From contig NZ_CP049868.1 in the NCBI RefSeq assembly GCF_011303555.1, positions 3,038,001 to 3,102,000 on the forward strand: a stretch of 64,000 nucleotides of DNA. Direction: 5' to 3'. The position numbers were made by a program, and so were the translations under genes. Under the pieces are notes generated by a model. The model saw nothing but the letters and a program-made list of their open reading frames with translations, made no database searches and was not told where the DNA came from. This document shows, piece after piece, positions 24,423-33,172 of this stretch. Position 1 is the first letter of the stretch, and each line of letters begins with the position of its first letter. Source of the stretch: Pedobacter sp. HDW13 (GTDB lineage: Bacteria; Bacteroidota; Bacteroidia; Sphingobacteriales; Sphingobacteriaceae).

Positions 24423-25952
24423 TTATTTAATTAAGTGTTTTATTTGAATCAGTTCGTGATCTTCAAGATAACGCCATCTGCCGCGTGGCAAATCTTTTTT
24501 GGTTAAATTACCATAAACTACGCGATCTAATTTTTCTACACTATAGCCTAAATGTTCGAAAATACGACGCACAATCCGGTTTTTACCGCTGTGGATCTGG
24601 ATACCGATTTCTTTTTTGGTGCCACCTGCAACATAAGAAATGTTATCAGGTTTAATCAAACCATCTTCAAGCTCTAAACCGAAAGCAATTTTATTCAAAT
24701 CGCCCTGCGATAAAGCTTTGTTTAATTCTACGTTGTAAATTTTGGTAATGCCGTTTTTTGGATGCGATAATTTATCGGCCAGGTCACCATCATTGGTCAT
24801 CAACAATAAACCTGTTGTATTGCGGTCTAAGCGGCCAACCGGGTAAATACGCTCACGACTGGCTTTGTCTACCAATTGCATCACTGTACGACGTTCCTGA
24901 GGATCGTCGGTAGTAGTAATATAATCTTTTGGTTTGTTTAGCAGTACGTAAACTTTTTTCTCGCGTTTAAGTAGTTCGCCATTGTAGCGTACCAAATCTT
25001 TTGCAGGGTCTACTTTGTGCCCCAATTCGGTAACTGCTTCACCGTTTACGGTAATAATGCCGGCAGCAATTAGTTCATCGGCCTTACGGCGTGAGCAAAT
25101 ACCTGCATTAGAGATATATCTGTTTAGGCGGATTAAGCCTTTATCTTCGTTTGTTTTGCGGGCGGGTGCTATAACTGTTCTTTCCGGACGGTTAAACTCT
25201 GTATCCCTTGGTTGCACCTCTTCGCGTTTTCTGAACGGACGGGTATCGCCATCTTTCGGTTCCCTTGGTTTTACATCTCTTGAGCTTCCGGCACTTGGTT
25301 TAAAACCATCTGAATTGCCTCTCGATTTGAAATCCTTGTAACCACCACTTCTCGGTTTAAAATCTCTCGAATCTCCATCCTTAGATTTGAAATCGCGTTC
25401 TCCTGTTCTTGGCTTATAATCTCTTGCTCCACCTTCTCTTGGTTTAAAATCCCTGTCTCCTGTTCTCGGTTTGTAATCTCTTGAACCTCCTTCTTTCGAT
25501 TTAAAATCTCTGTCACCGGTTCTTGGTTTGTAATCTCTTGAACCTCCTTCTTTCGATTTAAAATCTCTGTCACCGGTTCTTGGTTTATAATCTCTCGATC
25601 CACCGCTTCTTGATTTGAAGCCACGATCTTCTGCACCTGGACCAGTATCTTTGGATTTAAACTCACGATCACCAAATTTGAAGCTCTGTGGTTCCGAATC
25701 TTTCGATTTAAAATCACGCCCTCCTGTTCTTGGTTTGAAATCTTTTTTGTCTCCGAAAGATTTAGATTTGAAATCTCTGTCTGCGCTTCTAGGTTTGAAG
25801 CCATCTTTTGAATCGGATGATTTTTTGAATTTGTTGTCTTTGTCGTCTGATCTTCTTTTGTCAGAACCGGCAGCATTGCTTCTGCCTTCTGTTCTCCGGC
25901 TGCCCGGTTTGGACTTGTCATCCCGACTGTTCCTGTTGTTTTTATTTATCAT
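24423..25952 (-). CDS. RsuA/RluB/RluF-family pseudouridine synthase with repetitive N-terminal arm
   Basis: A 509-residue rRNA pseudouridine synthase, about twice the usual catalytic length. Residues about 270-320 are an S4 RNA-binding domain (LIRLNRYISNAGICSRRKADELI). The catalytic domain follows, with the family motif YPVGRLDRNTTGLLLMTNDG containing the nucleophilic Asp, and a C-terminal GKNRIVRRIFEHLGY. The first ~260 residues are a highly charged, Gly/Arg/Lys/Asp-rich, probably disordered arm made of degenerate repeats (RDYKPRTGDRDFKSKEGGS, 19 residues). Such arms are common on Bacteroidota RluB-like enzymes and may bind RNA. ATG at 25952. Confidence 0.93.
   Translation of the reverse strand: MINKNNRNSRDDKSKPGSRRTEGRSNAAGSDKRRSDDKDNKFKKSSDSKDGFKPRSADRDFKSKSFGDKKDFKPRTGGRDFKSKDSEPQSFKFGDREFKSKDTGPGAEDRGFKSRSGGSRDYKPRTGDRDFKSKEGGSRDYKPRTGDRDFKSKEGGSRDYKPRTGDRDFKPREGGARDYKPRTGERDFKSKDGDSRDFKPRSGGYKDFKSRGNSDGFKPSAGSSRDVKPREPKDGDTRPFRKREEVQPRDTEFNRPERTVIAPARKTNEDKGLIRLNRYISNAGICSRRKADELIAAGIITVNGEAVTELGHKVDPAKDLVRYNGELLKREKKVYVLLNKPKDYITTTDDPQERRTVMQLVDKASRERIYPVGRLDRNTTGLLLMTNDGDLADKLSHPKNGITKIYNVELNKALSQGDLNKIAFGLELEDGLIKPDNISYVAGGTKKEIGIQIHSGKNRIVRRIFEHLGYSVEKLDRVVYGNLTKKDLPRGRWRYLEDHELIQIKHLIK
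25330..25810 (-). repeat. In-frame tandem repeats (57-bp unit) inside the pseudouridine synthase gene
   Basis: Two almost exact 57-bp units start at 25477 and 25534 (period 57, 19 codons), flanked on both sides by more degenerate copies sharing the FKxKxxGxRDYKPRTGxRD pattern. Because the unit is a multiple of 3, copy number can change without frameshift. Confidence 0.85.
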
Positions 25953-25986
25953 GATACGCTTTTAACCACATCAAAAATGCGGGCTG

Positions 25987-25994
25987 CAAATTTA
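25987..25994 (-). promoter_or_regulatory. -7 element (TAAATTTG) of the pseudouridine synthase gene
   Basis: Minus-strand TAAATTTG, 34 nt before the ATG at 25952. Confidence 0.5.
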
Positions 25995-26168
25995 TAAAAA
26001 ATAGCTGAACATAACAATTTTTGGAGCTGAAAAATCAGATAAAAAAATAGCCTCTAAAATAGGAAAAAATGGCTGAAATTCAAAATTGAAAATCGCCGTT
26101 TAAAGCACTTTAAAGGCTGGTTTTTGCAGGTAATTTTGTAACTATTTGATAATGTGCTTATTATTTTT

Positions 26169-26176
26169 TACCTTTG
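26169..26176 (+). promoter_or_regulatory. -7 element (TACCTTTG) of the lytic transglycosylase gene
   Basis: Perfect TAnnTTTG, 39 nt before the ATG at 26216. The implied leader of roughly 33 nt contains a Shine-Dalgarno. Confidence 0.6.
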
Positions 26177-26206
26177 CCAACGTTTTTATATAAGTTCACC
26201 AAAAAA

Positions 26207-26213
26207 AGGAGGA
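26207..26213 (+). promoter_or_regulatory. Strong Shine-Dalgarno (AGGAGGA)
   Basis: AGGAGGA ends 2 nt before the ATG at 26216. A full-strength Shine-Dalgarno is unusual in this window, and its distance to the start codon is shorter than the common 5-9 nt. Confidence 0.6.
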
Positions 26214-26215
26214 AA

Positions 26216-26998
26216 ATGTTAAAGAAACACATCGTACCATTTGCGGTAGTGGCAACACTATTTATCTTGGCAAAAGTGTTCGCTTACCAAATGCCCTTAG
26301 CACAAAAAAGTCTTGTAAAAGAAGAAAAATTAAACACTACAACACCCAAATCTGATAGCCTGGAAGTTGAATATGAGGCCGGCCCTCTATCCTTAATGGC
26401 ACAATTAAATTTCGCTCAGGAAACTTTGCCATTAGGCGATAAAAAGGTTGAGCGCAAAATGAAAAAAATCCTTGCAGCACATACTTATGGGAATACTCAA
26501 ACCAACCGTTTGCACGCAAAAGCAGCAAAATGGTTTCCGGTAATTGAGCCTATACTTGCAGCATACGGAATTCCGAACGATTTTAAGTATTTGGCCCTGG
26601 TCGAATCTGGAATGGCTGAAGGGGTTTCGCCAAAAGGCGCAGCCGGAATCTGGCAGTTTATGCCCGGTACTGCCCGTACTTATGGATTAAAAGTAAACGG
26701 TAGGGTTGATGAACGCTATAATTTGCGTAAATCGACTATCGCAGCCTGCAAATACATTAAAGAAATGTATCAGGGACTTGAAAGCTGGACATTAGTTGCA
26801 GCAGCTTACAACATTGGCGACGGACGCTTGCGCAAGCAAATCGATAATCAAAATCAGGATAATTACTACAAAATGAAGTTGAACCGCGAAACCGGTGGCT
26901 ATGTTTATAAAGTAATCTCTATGAAACAGATTATGGAACATCCGAAACGTTACGGTTACGCAAAACCGAGAGTATTATTGGCTTACAATGCCGAATAA
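26216..26998 (+). CDS. Lytic transglycosylase (SLT domain)
   Basis: A 260-residue peptidoglycan-cleaving enzyme that breaks MurNAc-GlcNAc bonds with 1,6-anhydro formation. An N-terminal hydrophobic segment (HIVPFAVVATLFILAKVFA) exports or anchors it. The SLT/MltD-type catalytic domain covers about residues 90-215: catalytic Glu in LALVESGMAEGVSP, then KGAAGIWQFMPGTARTYGL, ERYNLRKSTIAACKYIKEMY-like helix and LVAAAYNIGDGRL. No LysM repeats follow, so it is shorter than MltD. ATG at 26216 follows an AGGAGGA. A terminator closes the unit. Confidence 0.92.
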   Translation: MLKKHIVPFAVVATLFILAKVFAYQMPLAQKSLVKEEKLNTTTPKSDSLEVEYEAGPLSLMAQLNFAQETLPLGDKKVERKMKKILAAHTYGNTQTNRLHAKAAKWFPVIEPILAAYGIPNDFKYLALVESGMAEGVSPKGAAGIWQFMPGTARTYGLKVNGRVDERYNLRKSTIAACKYIKEMYQGLESWTLVAAAYNIGDGRLRKQIDNQNQDNYYKMKLNRETGGYVYKVISMKQIMEHPKRYGYAKPRVLLAYNAE

Positions 26999-27029
26999 TA
27001 AATTAAGATAAAGACAAGCATTTGGTAAG

Positions 27030-27063
27030 GCGTCCCGGTTTTCGAATCGGGACGCTTTTTTTG
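27030..27063 (+). terminator. Terminator of the lytic transglycosylase gene
   Basis: Stem GCGTCCCG/CGGGACGC (extendable by G-C/T pairs toward the loop) followed by T7, 32 nt after the stop. Confidence 0.85.
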
Positions 27064-27185
27064 TGGGTGAACCATTGAGTTTTCTAGCCCCGGATTCTCG
27101 GATTAACACGGAATTTATTACGGATCATGCTAACTAATGAGCAATGAGCTATTGAACTAATAAACCAATTTCCTTTCTTTGTAAT

Positions 27186-28229
27186 ATGTTCAAACTGAGT
27201 ATCCAGAAAATTATTAACCAGCCGGGCGATAACATTACTTTTGAATTTGAGGTGTTAGGTGAAAGCTATCCTAAGTATCTTGCCGGGCAGTTTTTATCGC
27301 TGGTTTTTGAAGGAAAGCATAAGGAAATCAGACGGTCGTATTCTTTTAATAGTTCACCGGATGTGGATGAGCCACTCGCGATTACGGTTAAACGTGTCGA
27401 AAATGGCGAGATTTCGCGTTTCCTGCACCATAAAACAACTGAGGGTGATGTGCTTTTGGCGCAAGAACCACAAGGTTTATTCAGTTATCAGCCGGTAGAA
27501 AATCTGGAACGCGATATTTTTCTCTTTGCTGCAGGTGTGGGTATCACCCCATTGTTCTCGATTATGAAAACGGCGCTGGTTACCGAAAAAAAGTCTAAAA
27601 TTACTTTGGTGTATAGTAACCGCTCAAAAGAAGAAACCTTGTTTTACGATGAACTGAGCGATTGGCAGCAGAAATTTCCAGATCGTTTAAAAATAGTTTG
27701 GGTATTTAGCAACAGCAAAAACTTGCTCACTGCCAGGTTAAATAAGTTTTACATTGAAAAACTGCTGAAAGAACATTTATTGTTCGACCGGAAAGATGCA
27801 CTTTTCTACACCTGCGGACCAGTTATTTATATGGATTTGTGCCGCATTACCTTATTGGGCATGGGTTTCGATATAAAACAGATTAAACGCGAAACTTTTG
27901 TGCTTCCCGAAGATGAATTGGATGAAGATGATAGTTCGGAAAAAGTGGTGGATAAGAATACCTATTCGGTAATTCTAAACTTTAAAGGGGAAACCTACAA
28001 TCTGGATGTACCCTGGCCTAAACGGATCCTGGATGTTGCTCTGGAACATAAAATTAAACTGCCTTACAGCTGTCGCGGTGGGGTATGCAGCACTTGCGTG
28101 GCTAACTGCACCAAAGGTGGTGTACGCATGGATTATAACGAGGTGCTTACCGACGATGAATTGGAAAGAGGCAGGGTGCTAGTGTGCACTGGTCATCCCA
28201 CAGAGAATGGTACTACGATAGAGTGGTAG
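27186..28229 (+). CDS. FAD/2Fe-2S NAD(P)H oxidoreductase (PaaE/Hmp-reductase-like)
   Basis: A 347-residue three-domain electron-transfer reductase. The FAD-binding domain shows RRSYSFN (about residues 49-55), the NAD(P)-binding domain AAGVGITPLFSIM (about 116-128) and FYTCGP, and the C-terminal plant-type ferredoxin domain has Cys 296, 301, 304 and 334 (CRGGVCSTC then CTGHP). Domain order FAD-NAD-2Fe2S matches PaaE and related oxygenase reductases. Partner oxygenase is not in the window, so the natural acceptor is unknown. ATG at 27186 lies 4 nt after TTTCTTTG, a near-match promoter element. Confidence 0.92.
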   Translation: MFKLSIQKIINQPGDNITFEFEVLGESYPKYLAGQFLSLVFEGKHKEIRRSYSFNSSPDVDEPLAITVKRVENGEISRFLHHKTTEGDVLLAQEPQGLFSYQPVENLERDIFLFAAGVGITPLFSIMKTALVTEKKSKITLVYSNRSKEETLFYDELSDWQQKFPDRLKIVWVFSNSKNLLTARLNKFYIEKLLKEHLLFDRKDALFYTCGPVIYMDLCRITLLGMGFDIKQIKRETFVLPEDELDEDDSSEKVVDKNTYSVILNFKGETYNLDVPWPKRILDVALEHKIKLPYSCRGGVCSTCVANCTKGGVRMDYNEVLTDDELERGRVLVCTGHPTENGTTIEW

Positions 28230-28329
28230 ATTATCCATTAGTTGAATGCTTATCCTTAGTTTTTCCTGATTTACATTACTTTAAATGCGTCCTATGGCCT
28301 TTCTGTGTAACCTGTTTTTTAAGATCCTA

Positions 28330-28728
28330 TTATAAGCTTTTAAGTTGAAGATTTTTATTTCTGATCTTTTCAGAGTTTAAATCAATTAGCTTAGAAAGTT
28401 GTTCTTTTAATACTAGATTTTCAGTCCAGAATCTATCTTCTATTTTTGTTGTTCTCTCAAGTAGGTCGCCTGGGTATAGGTCGCCCTCTGTAAGAATATC
28501 TTTGCTTAAAAGTTCAATTGTGACAGGTATCAGATGTTTTAAGCCAATGTTTTGTCCAATTAATGTTCTCAATTGCTCTGGTGTAAGTCTGTTGATAGGT
28601 ATTTTTCTATAATCATGACATCTTTTGATCAAATTAGTTGGGTATTCTTTCAGGTCTGGCCATTTCGAACCCTCTAAATCTTCAAGAGACTTTTGTTCAA
28701 ATTGTAATTCATTTTTATTTTTCTTCAT
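28330..28728 (-). CDS. CdiI-like contact-dependent inhibition immunity protein (orphan)
   Basis: A 132-residue soluble protein resembling the immunity family described with some enterobacterial CDI/polymorphic toxins. Typical features are the N-terminal SLEDLEGSKWPD, then IKRCHDYRKIPINRLTPEQ, LRTLIGQNIGLKHLIPVTIE and GDLYPGDLLE. Such proteins bind and neutralise a toxin domain. No CdiA, CdiB, Rhs or VgrG gene is present in the window, so it appears to be an orphan. The gene is more AT-rich than its neighbours, in line with acquisition. ATG at 28728, with a TAGTTTTG element 38 nt upstream. Identification is from remembered family pattern. Confidence 0.65.
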   Translation of the reverse strand: MKKNKNELQFEQKSLEDLEGSKWPDLKEYPTNLIKRCHDYRKIPINRLTPEQLRTLIGQNIGLKHLIPVTIELLSKDILTEGDLYPGDLLERTTKIEDRFWTENLVLKEQLSKLIDLNSEKIRNKNLQLKSL

Positions 28729-28765
28729 TTTTACAAAAAAAAGAACCGGTTTTTCTCTAAAAATA

Positions 28766-28773
28766 CAAAACTA
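28766..28773 (-). promoter_or_regulatory. -7 element (TAGTTTTG) of the CdiI-like gene
   Basis: Minus-strand TAGTTTTG fits TAnnTTTG, 37 nt upstream of the ATG at 28728; suggests that the orphan immunity gene has its own promoter. Confidence 0.45.
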
Positions 28774-28963
28774 TCGCCCTTTCCGCAACGTTTATGATGT
28801 GGAAAAAAGATGGAAATATTTCAAAATATAGCTTTTACATTATGACATTTAATCCTTATTACAGATTGAATTAGACTTTCTTTTTGATAAAATTTTTAGC
28901 AATTTTGCCGATTGAAATCTGGTTTGTTTTTGGGCCTGATTTTTCCCCAACTTTAAATAAAAT

Positions 28964-31885
28964 ATGAGCAATAAATCTATCGACCTCGGTGAGCAAAAAG
29001 ATGTAGAAGTATATGGTGCGAGGGTACATAATTTAAAGAATATAGATGTAAGTTTTCCGCGCAACCAGCTCGTTGTAATTACAGGCTTAAGCGGTAGCGG
29101 GAAATCATCCCTAGCTTTCGATACCATTTATGCGGAAGGTCAGCGCCGTTACATGGAAACATTTAGCGCCTACAGCCGCCAGTTTATGGGCGGGATGGAA
29201 CGCCCGGATGTGGATAAGGTTTCGGGATTGAGTCCGGTTATTGCCATTGAGCAGAAAACCACCAGTAAAAACCCACGCTCTACCGTTGGCACCATTACCG
29301 AGATTTACGATTTTATGCGTTTACTTTATGCGCGTGTGGCCGATGCTTACTCGTATAATACGGGCGAGAAAATGGAGCGCATGAGCGAGGATCAGATATT
29401 GCAAAACATTTTTCAGAAATTTGATGGTGTTGCCGTGAATATTTTAGCCCCAGTGGTTAAAGGTAGAAAAGGGCATTACCGCGAACTTTTTGAGCAGATC
29501 CGTAAGCAAGGTTATGTAAAGGTGCGTGTGGATGGAGAAATAAAAGATATTACTGCTAAAATGCAGGTCGATAGGTATAAAATACACGATATAGAAGTGG
29601 TAATTGACCGCCTGATTATCGATACCAAAGATAAAAAGCGCTTGTTGGATTCGCTTCAAACCGCCATGAAAATGGGTAAGGGCGTAATCAAAATCAGCGA
29701 TAAGGATAACCATGTAGCGCATTTCAGTAAGTTTTTGATGTGCCCTACAACAGGTATTTCTTACGATGAGCCACAGCCAAACAGTTTTTCGTTCAACTCG
29801 CCTTATGGTGCCTGTGAGCGTTGCGATGGTTTAGGTTATATTTTTGTAGTTGATAAGGAATCGGTTATCCCGAATCCAAAGCTGAGCATTTTAAACGGTG
29901 GTTTGGCCCCGCTTGGCGAGTACCGTGATATCTGGATGTTCCAGGTGTTGAAGGCATTGGCCAAAAAGTACAGCTTCTCGCTTTCTACTCCCATCGAAAA
30001 ACTAAGTGATGAGGTAATCAACATGATTTTGAATGGTTCGCCCGATCTGATCAAAGTTGAGGTAGAATACAATAAATGGAATGTGCAGAACTATAATATC
30101 ACTTTCGATGGTATTATTAAGATGCTCGAAGAGCAGAACGAAAAAAGAAGCGAGTCTGCATCTGATGATATGGATGAATTCCGCAAGTTGAAAACCTGTC
30201 CAGAATGTAACGGTGCCCGTTTAAAAAAGGAAAGCCTGCATTTTAAAGTAGATGGAAAAAATATTTTTGAGCTTTCCTCTATGGATATCAGCAACCTTTA
30301 CCAATGGTTCGAAAAGGTTGACGAACGTCTTTCAGACCGCCAGAATATTATTGCAAAAGAGATATTAAAAGAAATTAAAGCCAGGATCGGGTTTTTAACC
30401 GATGTAGGTTTAACTTATTTAACTTTAGATCGAACCGCACGTACCCTTTCGGGTGGTGAGGCACAGCGGATCCGATTGGCTACGCAGATTGGCTCGCAGT
30501 TGATGAATGTGATGTACATTCTGGATGAACCAAGTATTGGTTTGCACCAGCGTGATAACGAGCGTTTAATTAACGCACTAAAAAACCTGCGCGATTTAGG
30601 GAATACCGTATTGGTGGTAGAGCACGATAAGGATATGATTCTGGAAGCCGATTGGGTAATTGATGTTGGTCCGGGGGCTGGTATTCACGGTGGAACAGTG
30701 GTTGCCGAAGGTACTGCGAAAGAAATCCTGAAATCGAAAACCCTAACTTCTGCTTACTTAAACGGAACCAAGAAAATTGAGACGCCTAAAATCCGCAGAA
30801 AGGGTAATGGACATAAATTATCGATTATTAAAGCTACCGGGCATAACTTAAAGTCGGTTTCGGTTGATTTTCCGCTGGGTAAATTTATTGCGGTAACCGG
30901 GGTATCCGGTTCGGGTAAATCGAGTTTAATTACCGAGACTTTATATCCGATATTAAACCACCATTTTTTTCGGGCTAAAAAAACTCCGCTTCCTTACGAG
31001 AAAATTAGTGGACTGAAAGAAATTGATAAAGTAATTGAGATCGATCAGGCACCGATTGGTAGAACTCCGCGATCTAATCCTTCAACTTATACAGGTGTGT
31101 TTTCTGATATCAGGAACCTGTTTGTACAGCTGCCCGAAGCAAAGATAAGGGGCTATAAACCGGGCCGTTTTTCTTTCAATGTAAAAGGCGGCCGTTGCGA
31201 AACCTGCCAGGGAGCTGGATTGAAGGTAATTGAAATGAATTTCTTACCTGATGTACAGGTGCCTTGTGAAGAGTGTGGAGGTAAACGCTATAACCGCGAA
31301 ACTTTAGAAGTGCGTTTCAGGGGGAAATCGATCAGCGATGTGCTTGATATGAGTATTGAAGATGCCTGCGATTTCTTTGAAAATATTCCGATTATTTATA
31401 GAAAAATAAAAACCTTAAAGGATGTTGGTTTAGGCTACATTACTTTGGGCCAATCGTCAGTTACCCTTTCGGGTGGCGAGGCTCAGCGGGTTAAGCTGGC
31501 TACCGAACTATCTAAAAAAGATACCGGCAAAACATTCTATATTTTAGATGAACCTACAACCGGACTCCATTTCGAAGATATTCACGTGCTTTTAGGCGTG
31601 CTGCAGGAGCTGGTTGATAAGGGAAATACCATTTTGGTGATTGAACACAATTTAGATGTGGTAAAAGTTGCTGATTGGGTAATTGATTTGGGTGAAGAAG
31701 GTGGTGCTGGCGGAGGAAGAATCCTGTTTGAAGGTACACCCGAAGGTTTAATCCAGAACCCGATCAGTTTAACTGGTAAATTTTTGAAAAAGGAAATGGA
31801 TTGGGAAGCAAGTCTTGAGCAGTTAGAAGGAAGCAAGCAAAAGGCTGCGCCTAAAACACCGAAAACAAAAAAGAAGAAGAATTAA
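28964..31885 (+). CDS. uvrA: Excinuclease ABC subunit A
   Basis: DNA-damage recognition ATPase of nucleotide excision repair, acting as a dimer with UvrB. At 973 residues it is slightly longer than usual. Both ABC modules are complete: Walker A GLSGSGKSSLAFD and GVSGSGKSSLITE, signature LSGGEAQR twice, Walker B ILDEPSIGLH and ILDEPTTGLH. Zinc modules are visible as CERCDG/CPECNG and CETCQG/CEECGGKR. The extra length is a Lys-rich C-terminal tail (SKQKAAPKTPKTKKKK). ATG at 28964. Confidence 0.98.
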   Translation: MSNKSIDLGEQKDVEVYGARVHNLKNIDVSFPRNQLVVITGLSGSGKSSLAFDTIYAEGQRRYMETFSAYSRQFMGGMERPDVDKVSGLSPVIAIEQKTTSKNPRSTVGTITEIYDFMRLLYARVADAYSYNTGEKMERMSEDQILQNIFQKFDGVAVNILAPVVKGRKGHYRELFEQIRKQGYVKVRVDGEIKDITAKMQVDRYKIHDIEVVIDRLIIDTKDKKRLLDSLQTAMKMGKGVIKISDKDNHVAHFSKFLMCPTTGISYDEPQPNSFSFNSPYGACERCDGLGYIFVVDKESVIPNPKLSILNGGLAPLGEYRDIWMFQVLKALAKKYSFSLSTPIEKLSDEVINMILNGSPDLIKVEVEYNKWNVQNYNITFDGIIKMLEEQNEKRSESASDDMDEFRKLKTCPECNGARLKKESLHFKVDGKNIFELSSMDISNLYQWFEKVDERLSDRQNIIAKEILKEIKARIGFLTDVGLTYLTLDRTARTLSGGEAQRIRLATQIGSQLMNVMYILDEPSIGLHQRDNERLINALKNLRDLGNTVLVVEHDKDMILEADWVIDVGPGAGIHGGTVVAEGTAKEILKSKTLTSAYLNGTKKIETPKIRRKGNGHKLSIIKATGHNLKSVSVDFPLGKFIAVTGVSGSGKSSLITETLYPILNHHFFRAKKTPLPYEKISGLKEIDKVIEIDQAPIGRTPRSNPSTYTGVFSDIRNLFVQLPEAKIRGYKPGRFSFNVKGGRCETCQGAGLKVIEMNFLPDVQVPCEECGGKRYNRETLEVRFRGKSISDVLDMSIEDACDFFENIPIIYRKIKTLKDVGLGYITLGQSSVTLSGGEAQRVKLATELSKKDTGKTFYILDEPTTGLHFEDIHVLLGVLQELVDKGNTILVIEHNLDVVKVADWVIDLGEEGGAGGGRILFEGTPEGLIQNPISLTGKFLKKEMDWEASLEQLEGSKQKAAPKTPKTKKKKN

Positions 31886-31894
31886 TTTTTAAGA

Positions 31895-31927
31895 GCGTCA
31901 CCCTGAACTTGTTTCAGAGCCTCTCCA
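31895..31927. repeat. Dispersed repeat family B, copy 1 (partial)
   Basis: Begins GCGTCACCCTGAACTTG and continues TTTCAGAGCCTCTCC; shares GTCA-CTGAACTTGTTTCAG with 34351-34411. Lies between uvrA and the TatD gene. Confidence 0.6.
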
Positions 31928-31997
31928 AAAGAGTAGTCCGATTAATTGATCCCATCTTACATCACCCATTTTCCATCATCCATCTTACATTACAAAA

Positions 31998-32765
31998 ATG
32001 ATTTTTACCGATACCCATACCCATTTATATTACGAGCAGGATGCCGAAAAGCAGGCGCAGTTAATGGAGCGCTGTTTTGAAAACAATGTGAACCGTTTGT
32101 TTCTGCCAAATGTAGATGTAAAATCGATTGCGATGATTGATGATCTTGTGGCAAAATATCCGGCAAATTGTTACGCTATGGCAGGTTTGCACCCTTGCGA
32201 TGTAAAAGAAGATTACCTGAGTGTACTTGACGAAATCAATGCAAGTATTGTCGGACGGAAAATTTATGCCATCGGCGAAATTGGAATCGATTTATATTGG
32301 GATAAAACTACGTTGGCGATTCAGCAAGATGCCTTTCATAAACAGATTGCCTTGGCAAAAGATTTGGGGCTGCCGATCGTAATCCATTGCCGTGAAGCCT
32401 TTGATGAGGTTTTTGAAGTTTTGGAAAGTGAAAAGGACGAAAAACTTCGTGGAATTTTCCATTGCTTTACCGGTAATTTGGCACAGGCAAAACAGGCCAT
32501 TGATTTAAATTTTTATTTGGGTATAGGCGGGGTTGTTACTTATAAAAAAGCAGGGCTGGATGCTGTGCTTGCTGATATTCCATTATCGAATGTTGTGCTG
32601 GAAACCGATTCGCCCTATCTGGCACCTGTGCCATTCCGGGGTAAACCCAACGAAAGCAGTTACCTGATTTATATTGCCCAGAAACTGGCTGATATTTATG
32701 ACGCTCCTATCGAAGAGATTGCGGCAGTAACTACAGAGAATTCGAAAAAGATTTTTGGCGTTTAA
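31998..32765 (+). CDS. TatD-family metal-dependent hydrolase/DNase
   Basis: A 255-residue TIM-barrel hydrolase of the TatD family, with members described as Mg-dependent DNases. Metal-binding and catalytic motifs are in order: TDTHTHLYY (residues about 4-12), GEIGIDLYWD, IVIHCREAFDE, GIFHCFTGN, and ETDSPYLAP near residue 200. C-terminal TTENSKKIFGV is the usual family ending. ATG at 31998. Biological substrate unknown. Confidence 0.94.
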   Translation: MIFTDTHTHLYYEQDAEKQAQLMERCFENNVNRLFLPNVDVKSIAMIDDLVAKYPANCYAMAGLHPCDVKEDYLSVLDEINASIVGRKIYAIGEIGIDLYWDKTTLAIQQDAFHKQIALAKDLGLPIVIHCREAFDEVFEVLESEKDEKLRGIFHCFTGNLAQAKQAIDLNFYLGIGGVVTYKKAGLDAVLADIPLSNVVLETDSPYLAPVPFRGKPNESSYLIYIAQKLADIYDAPIEEIAAVTTENSKKIFGV

Positions 32766-32780
32766 AAAGAATTTCTGCTA

Positions 32781-32852
32781 CTAGTTGGTGTCTTTACCAA
32801 CCAGCTTAGCTCATCGTTATTAGTTTCGGTCGGTGGAGACACCAATCGATAG
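32781..32852. repeat. Pair of family D palindromes
   Basis: CTAGTTGGTGTCTTTACCAA (32781-32800, followed by CCAG) and, 20 nt later, CGGTCGGTGGAGACACCAAT (starting near 32828). The second is in inverted orientation relative to the first (GGAGACACC versus GGTGTCTTT). Confidence 0.6.
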
Positions 32853-32860
32853 AAAGACTA

Positions 32861-32935
32861 TCGTCATGCTGAACTTCCGGCCGGTCGGCCGGGTGTTTCA
32901 GCATCTGTCGGTAGAGTTCCGAAGGGCTCTACGGA
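32861..32935. repeat. Dispersed repeat family B, copy 2
   Basis: TCGTCATGCTGAACTTCCGG and GTGTTTCAGCATCTGTCGG flank a GC-rich palindrome CCGGCCGGTCGGCCGG; then a small hairpin GTAGAG/CTCTAC. Same outer frame as 34351-34411. Confidence 0.65.
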
Positions 32936-33172
32936 TTCTTAGTGGAACAGAGTCTCTGACTCGTTCTGGTTATTTTGTTTCATCTACTGTTTCGTGTACC
33001 CACCAGCCAGCTGAGTATATCTACTTTGCTGATTTGTTAACGAAAAACTAATTTTTTTAATTTATTGATAACAAAAATGTTTTAATAGATGTTTTTGTTG
33101 CTAATTTCAAAATATCGCCCGATCATTTGTAATTTTTTGCTTTCTTTGCGGTGAGCAACCTTCACCAACCAA

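Larger units (their letters stand above)
32766..33172 (+). other. Intergenic region dominated by repeats
   Basis: About 400 bases without a believable gene between the TatD gene and ansA. It holds two family D palindromes (32781-32804 and 32824-32852), a family B element (32861-32935) and, in the last 100 bases, AT-rich DNA that presumably carries the ansA promoter (TTTCTTTG near 33142-33149 is a near-match). The 72-codon open frame across the repeats looks non-coding. Confidence 0.55.

Noticed and set aside
25271..25921. Long alternative open frame within the pseudouridine synthase gene
   Set aside because: It exists because the repeat unit length keeps all frames free of stops; composition is shadow-like and there is no separate start context.
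32833..33051. 72-codon frame between the TatD gene and ansA
   Set aside because: Runs across family B and D palindromes; codon pattern changes at repeat borders.
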